Source: an uncultured Brachyspira sp. (GTDB lineage Bacteria; Spirochaetota; Brachyspiria; Brachyspirales; Brachyspiraceae). Taken from it: DNA of 5,283 nucleotides. Numbering within the stretch: position 1 is the stretch's first letter; each line of letters starts with the position of its first letter. The DNA lies in contig NZ_CAJTQJ010000067.1 of assembly GCF_910578695.1 (NCBI RefSeq), positions 1 through 5,283 of the forward strand, written 5' to 3'. The position numbers and the translations under genes were made by a program. Positions 1 to 5,037 of the stretch are shown piece by piece. Below the pieces are notes generated by a model that was given only the letters and a program-made list of their open reading frames with translations, did not search any database and was not told the DNA's origin.

Positions 1-326
1 TATCTGTAATAGTAATAGTATATAATTTAGGCGAAAAATATTTAAGGCAATGTTTAGAAAGTGTTATAAATCAAACACTAAAAAATATAGAAATAATTAT
101 AGTTAATGATAATTCACCGAATGTAGATGATGATAAATTATGTTTGGAATATTCATTAAAAGATAGCAGAATAAAATATATAAAACATGAAAAAAATATA
201 GGAGCAGGCGGAGCAAGGAGCACAGGATTAAAAGAAGCAAATGGATATTCTTTGTTTTTTGTTGATGGAGATGATTATTTGTCATTGAATGCATGCGAAA
301 TAGCTTTTTACCATTTGATTAAATAT
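1..326 (+). repeat. Direct repeat, copy A (GT2 donor-domain block)
   Basis: Bases 1-326 match 1297-1622 with two differences (56 A/G and 209 C/A), both synonymous (Leu and Gly). The left limit is the window edge, so the true repeat may be longer. Identity falls abruptly at base 327. Confidence 0.97.
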
Positions 327-959
327 AATGCAGATATAATTACATTTGGATATTATATAGTTAATGGTTCTGAAACAAATATTAAAGATGTATTTTGTGA
401 AACTTATCCATTACTTTATGATGCAAATATAATAGAATCATTTTCATTAACTAAAATAAATCCAGCATTATGGAATAAATTATATAAAAGAGATTTATTA
501 TTGAAACTTGGATATGATTTTATGTTAACTCAATGCAGGTCTGAAGATTTAAATGCTAATTATAAGATATTTAGTTTAGCTAATTCTTTAGTAAATATAC
601 CATTTAGTTTATATTATTATAATTTTAGAATTGGATCGCAAGAAAATATTATTAATGATAAATATTTAGAAGATATATTTATAGTATTTGATAATTTAAT
701 TGAATTTATCAAATCTCATAATTTTATTAATGAGCATAAGAAATATATTAATTTAATTTTTATTAATATTTGTTATTATACTATAAATGAAATAAATGCA
801 AAATCTAATGATTCCAATAAATTTGCTGATAAATTTATTTTTTATGTACATGAATTTATTAATAAAAATTTAGATATTATGGATAAAAAAATTATAAGTA
901 AAATCCAGACCAGACCAGACCAGACCAGACCAGACCAGACCAGACCAGACCAGACCTAA
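1..959 (+). CDS. GT2 family glycosyltransferase, 5'-truncated, with pentamer-repeat C-terminus
   Basis: This is a family 2 (GT-A fold) glycosyltransferase, expected to move a sugar from a nucleotide-sugar donor to a growing surface glycan at the cytoplasmic face. The reading frame is open from base 3, so the start lies outside the window. By alignment to the paralogue at 1068-2231, the first visible codon matches its residue 78. About 318 residues are seen. Visible motifs are the first beta strand (SVIVIVYN), the EIIIVNDNS strand, the metal-binding DGDD (264-275) and an SED motif (540-548) of the GT2 catalytic-base type, followed by YYYN and RIGS as in many LPS GT2 enzymes. The last 17 codons lie in ten CCAGA pentamers and read as cyclic Gln-Thr-Arg-Pro-Asp before TAA at 957-959. 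That end replaces the normal C-terminus of the paralogue. An internal TTG at 144 should not be taken as the start, because homology continues upstream. Sugar specificity is unknown. Confidence 0.92.
   Translation, partial: SVIVIVYNLGEKYLRQCLESVINQTLKNIEIIIVNDNSPNVDDDKLCLEYSLKDSRIKYIKHEKNIGAGGARSTGLKEANGYSLFFVDGDDYLSLNACEIAFYHLIKYNADIITFGYYIVNGSETNIKDVFCETYPLLYDANIIESFSLTKINPALWNKLYKRDLLLKLGYDFMLTQCRSEDLNANYKIFSLANSLVNIPFSLYYYNFRIGSQENIINDKYLEDIFIVFDNLIEFIKSHNFINEHKKYINLIFINICYYTINEINAKSNDSNKFADKFIFYVHEFINKNLDIMDKKIISKIQTRPDQTRPDQTRPDQT
905..956 (+). repeat. Pentanucleotide tandem repeat CCAGA, ten copies plus CC
   Basis: Ten exact CCAGA units run from 905 to 954, with two more bases of the pattern at 955-956. 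The tract is in frame at the 3' end of the first GT2 gene. It is much richer in G+C than the surrounding DNA. Because 5 is not a multiple of 3, gain or loss of one unit shifts the frame after the tract. Any frame of this pentamer gives the same cyclic pentapeptide (Q-T-R-P-D) and no stop, so the outcome is decided by the sequence just downstream. This is the form of a slipped-strand contingency locus. Confidence 0.97.
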
Positions 960-982
960 TATGTAAAGAGTACATATACTTT

Positions 983-988
983 TATAAT
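983..988 (+). promoter_or_regulatory. Candidate -10 element upstream of the second GT2 gene
   Basis: A perfect TATAAT occurs at 983-988, but no good -35 is seen at 16-18 bp spacing (best is 3 of 6 at 961-966). In DNA this AT-rich such a match can arise by chance. If used, transcription would start near 995 and the hairpin at 1011-1044 would lie in the 5' leader of the second GT2 gene. Confidence 0.2.
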
Positions 989-1010
989 AATTCAGAATAT
1001 AAAAAATTAC

Positions 1011-1055
1011 AACCTATATTGCAATTTTGTATGCAGTATAGGTTTTTTGTTTTTT
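1011..1055 (+). terminator. Intrinsic (rho-independent) terminator after the first GT2 gene
   Basis: Left arm AACCTATATTGCA (1011-1023) pairs with TGCAGTATAGGTT (1032-1044) over 13 bp with one G-U wobble. The loop is 8 nt (1024-1031). A U-tract interrupted by one G follows (1045-1055). This is a textbook terminator and the best hairpin seen in the window. It lies 51 nt after the current stop of the first gene and ends only 12 nt before the ATG of the second, leaving no room for a promoter between them. Confidence 0.88.
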
Positions 1056-1060
1056 AGGAG
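1056..1060 (+). promoter_or_regulatory. Shine-Dalgarno AGGAG of the second GT2 gene
   Basis: AGGAG is followed by a 7-nt spacer and ATG at 1068, which fixes the start. It abuts the terminator U-run and overlaps the TAG (1055-1057) that ends the alternative-frame extension of the upstream gene, a geometry that would allow translational coupling in that phase. Confidence 0.85.
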
Positions 1061-1067
1061 TTATTAA

Positions 1068-2231
1068 ATGTTAAAAAGAATATTAAAATTTATATACAGT
1101 AAATATGATAGCGGCATATATAGAATAAGAAATATATTTGGTATTAAGATAGTGACAAAACCATTAGTTAATAAAATAAATGTATTAGAAGAAAAAATAG
1201 ATAAGTTAATTTATCATAATAATTTGAATAATATATTACTGTCTGGATATTATTTAGATTATTTATCAAAATATAGCAATATGAATTGTATATATGTATC
1301 TGTAATAGTAATAGTATATAATTTAGGCGAAAAATATTTAAGGCAATGTTTGGAAAGTGTTATAAATCAAACACTAAAAAATATAGAAATAATTATAGTT
1401 AATGATAATTCACCGAATGTAGATGATGATAAATTATGTTTGGAATATTCATTAAAAGATAGCAGAATAAAATATATAAAACATGAAAAAAATATAGGAG
1501 CAGGAGGAGCAAGGAGCACAGGATTAAAAGAAGCAAATGGATATTCTTTGTTTTTTGTTGATGGAGATGATTATTTGTCATTGAATGCATGCGAAATAGC
1601 TTTTTACCATTTGATTAAATATGATGTGGATGTAGTAACATTTGGATATTTTATTGTTAATAAATTAAAAATTATAAGCAGTATTTTTCTTGAAATATTA
1701 CCATTACTTTATGGTAAGTCAATTATAGAATCATTTTCATTATCTAAGATAAATCCAGCATTATGGAATAAATTATATAAAAGAGATTTGTTATTGAAAC
1801 TTGGATATGATTTTATGGTAACAGCATATAGAGCACAAGATTTAAATGCCAATTATAAAATATTTACTGTAACTAATTCATTAATAAATATTCCTTTTCA
1901 TTTATATTATTATAATATTAGATATGACTCAAAAGATAATACCATTAACGAAAAATATGTAACAGATATATTTTTTATTTTTAATGATTTAATTAATTTT
2001 ATAAAAGAAAAAAAATTAGATGAAAATCATAAAAAATATATTAATGCTTCTTTTTTAGATAATGCTGTATTTTATATTATAAAGAGAATAAATAGCAGTA
2101 ATTGTGATAAAGAAAAACTTAAAACTATTTTTAAAAGCAAGGTTATAGAATTTATTAATTTAAACTTGGATTTTATTGATAAGGATTATTTATATAAAAT
2201 TTTACATAAAAATGGTTTAGAAATAAATTAA
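1068..2231 (+). CDS. GT2 family glycosyltransferase, complete paralogue of the first gene
   Basis: This 387-residue GT2 (GT-A fold) enzyme probably adds one sugar to a surface polysaccharide in the cytoplasm or at the inner membrane. Residues 1-75 are an extension with an IRNIFGIKI motif (20-28) and a short possible helical stretch (VNKINVLEEKIDKL). The catalytic domain starts at VSVIVIVYN (77-85), continues with EIIIVNDNS (107-115), and has DGDD at 165-168 for metal and nucleotide-sugar binding. At the catalytic-base position it has Gln-Asp (257-258), where the upstream copy has Glu-Asp. YYYN (280-283) follows. The last 100 or so residues are poorly conserved and probably face the acceptor. 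There is no signal peptide or obvious membrane segment. ATG is preceded by AGGAG at 7 nt. It lies in tandem with its paralogue, from which it is separated by a strong terminator. It carries no pentamer tract, so it ends normally (GLEIN) at TAA. Sugar specificity cannot be assigned. Confidence 0.95.
   Translation: MLKRILKFIYSKYDSGIYRIRNIFGIKIVTKPLVNKINVLEEKIDKLIYHNNLNNILLSGYYLDYLSKYSNMNCIYVSVIVIVYNLGEKYLRQCLESVINQTLKNIEIIIVNDNSPNVDDDKLCLEYSLKDSRIKYIKHEKNIGAGGARSTGLKEANGYSLFFVDGDDYLSLNACEIAFYHLIKYDVDVVTFGYFIVNKLKIISSIFLEILPLLYGKSIIESFSLSKINPALWNKLYKRDLLLKLGYDFMVTAYRAQDLNANYKIFTVTNSLINIPFHLYYYNIRYDSKDNTINEKYVTDIFFIFNDLINFIKEKKLDENHKKYINASFLDNAVFYIIKRINSSNCDKEKLKTIFKSKVIEFINLNLDFIDKDYLYKILHKNGLEIN
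1297..1622 (+). repeat. Direct repeat, copy B (GT2 donor-domain block)
   Basis: This is the partner of 1-326, with a constant offset of 1296 bp, and it covers residues 77-185 of the second GT2 enzyme, including the nucleotide-binding strands and DGDD. A further well-conserved block follows the divergent stretch: 1725-1817 matches 432-524 with three differences in 93 bp. Confidence 0.97.
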
Positions 2232-2278
2232 AAAATCATTCTTTTGCTTTACTTGAATTTTTTAAATGATTTTGATTA
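2232..2278 (+). terminator. Possible weak terminator after the second GT2 gene
   Basis: AAAATCATT (2232-2240) can pair with AATGATTTT (2265-2273), a 9-bp stem with one G-C pair and a 24-nt loop, followed by a T-rich run. It starts immediately after the stop codon. It is far weaker than the hairpin at 1011-1044 and may only reflect base composition. Confidence 0.3.
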
Positions 2279-2300
2279 TTTTTTATATATATGTTATTAT
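2272..2300 (+). promoter_or_regulatory. Candidate sigma70-type promoter for the GT-B gene
   Basis: TTGATT (2272-2277) and TATTAT (2295-2300) are separated by 17 bp. Transcription would start near 2307 and give a leader of about 20 nt before ATG at 2327. Spacing is ideal, but the AT-rich background lowers confidence. A modest TAGGT at 2315-2319 could serve as ribosome binding site. Confidence 0.4.
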
Positions 2301-2326
2301 ATATAAAAATATTTTAGGTTTATTTT

Positions 2327-3445
2327 ATGAGTTTTATTTCTATAAATAATGAAGATGCTAAATATAAGATATTGAATATTTTTAATATAAAGATATCTTT
2401 AAAAAAAAATTATTATAATAAATTTATAAAACATGAAATAAGAGAAAACTCTATTCTCATAGTGGAAATTAATGCTTGTCATGGTGAGACCATACCAGGT
2501 TTTATTAACTATTTTCAAAAATTAAACTATAATGTTGATATAATAGTCAGTTATTATATGGTTAGAGATAAAGTTTTGGATAGATTTGCTTTTAATAATA
2601 TTAATTTATTTTATATGACTGAAAATGAAATTTATAAAGTATTGACAGATAGCTTTTATACTAAATATAAATATTTGTTTTTTAATACTAGTATCTATTA
2701 TGAAACAAATAGAAATCTAATATATGATATAATTAATAAAAATATAGTGTTTAATAAAGATAGAATTATTTTAGTAGAGCATACTATTGATAATTTGAAA
2801 TTATTAAAAAAAAATACTATTACTCTTTTGCCTAATAGCAGTAAATGTAAATGGGTTAATCCTCATTATTTTGGAGAAAAAAAATTAAAAAGTAAGAATA
2901 GGGATATTATAAAATTTCTTTTAACTGCAAGAGAGGCTAATAGTGCTAAAAATTTAGATTTATTAATTGATTCTATTAGAGATGTTATTAAATCCGGCAT
3001 TAATAATTTTAAAGTAATTTTTACAGGAAGAATTGCAAATTTAAATATAAATATAAATGATATTAAAGATAATGTAGAGTTTACAGGTTATTTAGATTAT
3101 GTTCAATTATATAAATACTGTGAAGATGCTGATTTTATTTTGCCGATGCTTGATCCTAATATAGAATCTCATAAAAGATTTTTTGAAGATGTTTCTGGTA
3201 GCTTTCAATTAGTTTATGGTTTTGGTATTGTACCTATTGTTCATAAAGCATTTTCTTTGAGGTATGGTTTGGATAGTGATAATTCTTTGGTTTATAATAA
3301 TTATGATGAGTTTATACAAAAGTTTAAATATGCCGTAAATATGTCTGATTGGGAATATAAAAGTAAAGCTAAAAATATATTAGATTATTCTGATAAATTA
3401 TATAAAGAATCTTTAGAAAATATTAAATCTATATTAAAAGATTAA
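2327..3445 (+). CDS. GT-B fold glycosyltransferase (GT4/group 1-like)
   Basis: This 372-residue protein is read as a GT-B glycosyltransferase. It begins with a short IFNIKI-type segment (18-23). The N-terminal Rossmann-like half (about 42-180) starts at SILIVEINACHGETIPGF, with an His-Gly-Glu...Pro-Gly loop, and the C-terminal half (about 195-345) holds the nucleotide-sugar site. In the latter, KFLLTAREANSAKNLDLLI, FKVIFTGRI, VEFTGYLDYVQLYKYCEDADF and SGSFQLVYGFGIVPIVH follow the usual order of GT4 C-terminal motifs. The classical E-x7-E is not evident; E280 and E287 are one residue too close. The protein is soluble-looking, with no signal peptide, so it probably acts on the cytoplasmic side on a lipid-linked glycan. 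ATG is preceded by a weak TAGGT at 7 nt. The gene follows the GT2 pair by 95 bp, with its own candidate promoter, and its stop overlaps that of the convergent GT61 gene. Two A9 runs (2401-2409 and 2806-2814) lie in the frame. Donor and linkage are unknown. Confidence 0.75.
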   Translation: MSFISINNEDAKYKILNIFNIKISLKKNYYNKFIKHEIRENSILIVEINACHGETIPGFINYFQKLNYNVDIIVSYYMVRDKVLDRFAFNNINLFYMTENEIYKVLTDSFYTKYKYLFFNTSIYYETNRNLIYDIINKNIVFNKDRIILVEHTIDNLKLLKKNTITLLPNSSKCKWVNPHYFGEKKLKSKNRDIIKFLLTAREANSAKNLDLLIDSIRDVIKSGINNFKVIFTGRIANLNININDIKDNVEFTGYLDYVQLYKYCEDADFILPMLDPNIESHKRFFEDVSGSFQLVYGFGIVPIVHKAFSLRYGLDSDNSLVYNNYDEFIQKFKYAVNMSDWEYKSKAKNILDYSDKLYKESLENIKSILKD

Positions 3446-3458
3446 TCTTTATTTTTTT
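3437..3458 (+). terminator. Palindrome over the convergent stop codons, possible weak terminator
   Basis: AAAGATTAATCTTT (3437-3450) is a perfect 14-bp palindrome centred on the shared TTAA. As RNA it gives a 5-bp stem with a TTAA loop, followed on the plus strand by A and seven T (3451-3458). That is a marginal terminator for the GT-B gene. The minus-strand side lacks a good U-run. Confidence 0.3.
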
Positions 3459-4944
3459 CGTTTTTGTATTTATTATAGATATCAGTAAATCTTATTTCTA
3501 GAGCTTCTTTCCAAAAAGGAGGATTTGGCAAATTAAATCTACTTCTAAGTTTTTGTCTTAAATTTGGTATCGGCATTAATTTAACTAAAAAATGCATTAT
3601 TCTTGTTTTAAAATTTAATTCATGATTAAGCTTTATATTAATTATATTAAATCCGAATATTTGAATTATGAAAAAATTATCCATTTGAAAAGAACCTACT
3701 TTAGTTGTTTTTCCTATAAACAGAAAAGTTTTTGTAGGTATTGTACTTTCGCCTATTCTACATAATTGCAAATCTATTAATTTATCCGAGAGTTCATCTT
3801 TTGATATTTCTTCTACTTCTTCACTTATATATTTTGTATCCTCTATATACCGTCTTTTGTATACTTTAGACCAAGTAAATATATAATCTATAATTTGGCT
3901 ATATTCATACATAAACTCTTTTTTATTATATTTGAAATTATTATCATCAAAAAAATTAAATAAATATTCTGTTGCTCCTATTAAAAAAGGTCCTGCCGTA
4001 ATAGCGGGCGGTAAAAAATTATTATTTGCAGATATTATAGTTATTCTAGAATTTATTAACATATCAAAACTAAAAAAATAATTTTCTATATCATTTCTAT
4101 TAATAATAATACTTTCCAAATTATCATTAGCAAATAATATATGTAATTGATTTGTTCCTGCTGACCCTACAAAAGACTGAGCTCCTTTTAATATGGAAAT
4201 TTTTTCATATAATGATAATTCTTCCGGATAAAATATTTTATAGCCATTCTTTTTAAAAGTTTTATCTATCGGATTATTGCATAATGTTCTTTTCTGTGAT
4301 AGTTTATTTCTAGAAAAATAAACTTTCTTATATTTTGAAGTTTTTACATTTGCTTTTATTTTATTAATAATAGATTTATATTTTATATTGATATTCCAAT
4401 CTAATTTAAGTGATTTTTCAGGTACTATAATTTCTTTGAATTTTAAGGGCTCTTTTGCTATTATGATATTATCTTTTTTTATGCCAAATAATTTTAATAA
4501 ATCTATGCAGTCTTTAGAAATATCCCTTATAAATACTATTTTATATTCATTAATATTTTTATCTAATAAATACCATAGTCTGTCTATAGATTCAATTAAT
4601 GTTTCGCCATATTGGTCTTGATGATATCCTATTCCCATAAAAACTGCTTTTTCATTTATAAATATAATATTAGATTTAGAAGGAAATAAATTTTCATAAG
4701 AAAAATCACTATTATATTTTTTACCGTATGCACTTATTGTATATCCTCTTTTAGATAGTTCGGATATTGTGCCGTTTTCTCTAAACACTCCTCCGATATT
4801 AACTTTGTCATTTTCAAAAGGAACTACTATACCATTTGTTATTTTTTCATATTTTAATTCTTTTTCAGATATATTTTTACATATATTTAGTGAGTTATCT
4901 ATTTTTGATTTCATTATATCACTGCCATAAACTTTTATATACAT
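3442..4944 (-). CDS. GT61 family (DUF563) glycosyltransferase
   Basis: This 500-residue protein has the signature of GT61/DUF563 glycosyltransferases. KKVYFSRNKLSQKR (206-219) matches the Tyr-x-Ser-Arg segment, then GYKIFYPEELSLYEKISILKG (234-254, split by variable residues in relatives) and FVGSAGTNQLHILFAN (258-273) match the conserved C-terminal part. Family members transfer sugars such as xylose, GlcNAc or others onto glycans, and bacterial ones sit in O-antigen and capsule loci. The common HGA box of many GT61 proteins appears here as GSAGTN. Residues 1-200 form the less conserved N-terminal half. After about 330 there is an unusual extension with an acidic stretch (SEEVEEISKDELSD) and a segment IIQIFGFNIINIKL (426-439), then a basic end. 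There is no signal peptide. ATG at 4944 is chosen because TAGGA (4952-4956) precedes it by 7 nt; M11 has no such support. The gene is divergent from the ORF at 5038, has its own promoter, and overlaps the GT-B gene by 4 bp tail-to-tail. Confidence 0.83.
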   Translation of the reverse strand: MYIKVYGSDIMKSKIDNSLNICKNISEKELKYEKITNGIVVPFENDKVNIGGVFRENGTISELSKRGYTISAYGKKYNSDFSYENLFPSKSNIIFINEKAVFMGIGYHQDQYGETLIESIDRLWYLLDKNINEYKIVFIRDISKDCIDLLKLFGIKKDNIIIAKEPLKFKEIIVPEKSLKLDWNINIKYKSIINKIKANVKTSKYKKVYFSRNKLSQKRTLCNNPIDKTFKKNGYKIFYPEELSLYEKISILKGAQSFVGSAGTNQLHILFANDNLESIIINRNDIENYFFSFDMLINSRITIISANNNFLPPAITAGPFLIGATEYLFNFFDDNNFKYNKKEFMYEYSQIIDYIFTWSKVYKRRYIEDTKYISEEVEEISKDELSDKLIDLQLCRIGESTIPTKTFLFIGKTTKVGSFQMDNFFIIQIFGFNIINIKLNHELNFKTRIMHFLVKLMPIPNLRQKLRSRFNLPNPPFWKEALEIRFTDIYNKYKNEKNKD

Positions 4945-4967
4945 ATATAATTCCTAAATTATTACTA

Positions 4968-5001
4968 TTTACATTTTATTCATTATATAGTAGTATATAA
5001 T
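4968..5001 (+). promoter_or_regulatory. Candidate promoter for the ORF at 5038, overlapping the GT61 promoter
   Basis: On the plus strand TTTACA (4968-4973) has TAGTAT 17 bp downstream (4991-4996). A perfect TATAAT lies at 4996-5001 but lacks a well-spaced -35. Either would give a start near 5003-5008 and leave the AAGGA at 5023-5027 in the leader. Both candidates sit inside the GT61 promoter, so the two would compete for RNA polymerase. Confidence 0.33.
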
Positions 5002-5010
5002 AGTTTGCAA
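4982..5010 (-). promoter_or_regulatory. Sigma70-type promoter for the GT61 gene
   Basis: Read on the minus strand, TTGCAA (5010-5005) and TATAAT (4987-4982) are separated by 17 bp. Transcription would start near 4975, giving a leader of about 30 nt before ATG at 4944. This is the best promoter match in the window. Confidence 0.6.
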
Positions 5011-5037
5011 TATCATAATGATAAGGATATATAAAAA

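Larger units (their letters stand above)
956..1057 (+). other. Alternative-frame 3' extension of the first GT2 gene
   Basis: If the CCAGA tract loses one unit or gains two, the first GT2 gene reads from base 956 through 33 further sense codons to TAG at 1055-1057. The peptide begins LICKEYIYFYNNSEYKKL and looks like ordinary local coding sequence. The other shifted frame (gain of one unit or loss of two) adds only Pro-Asn-Met before TAA at 964-966. The extension runs through the terminator stem at 1011-1044, and its stop overlaps the ribosome binding site of the next gene. It may be the ancestral C-terminus, though being partly terminator speaks against all of it being functional protein. Confidence 0.5.

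Noticed and set aside
144..146. TTG at 144 as the start of the first GT2 gene
   Set aside because: The frame is open upstream to base 3 and matches the paralogue from residue 78 onward, including the essential first strands of the GT2 domain. The true start is outside the window.
103..294. Minus-strand 63-codon frame, repeated almost identically at 1399-1590
   Set aside because: Both lie antisense to the conserved GT2 block and recur only because that block is duplicated. Each is Leu/His/Tyr-rich, as expected from antisense of Lys/Asn/Asp-rich coding DNA, and has no family signature.
905..956. Pentamer tract as a CRISPR-like array or protein-binding iteron
   Set aside because: Units are perfect and contiguous with no spacers, are only 5 bp long and lie in frame within a gene, which fits a microsatellite rather than an array or iteron.
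960..1067. tRNA, riboswitch or small RNA gene between the two GT2 genes
   Set aside because: The only stable structure is the terminator hairpin. No cloverleaf or recognisable riboswitch core is seen, and the other gaps (2232-2326 and 4945-5037) are too short and AT-rich to support one.
1..2231. Insertion sequence or transposon as the cause of the duplication
   Set aside because: No transposase, terminal inverted repeats or target-site duplications are visible. The repeated block is the glycosyltransferase coding sequence itself.
4388..4621. Plus-strand 77-codon frame inside the GT61 gene
   Set aside because: It is antisense to a well-supported coding region, and no ribosome binding site or family signature was seen.
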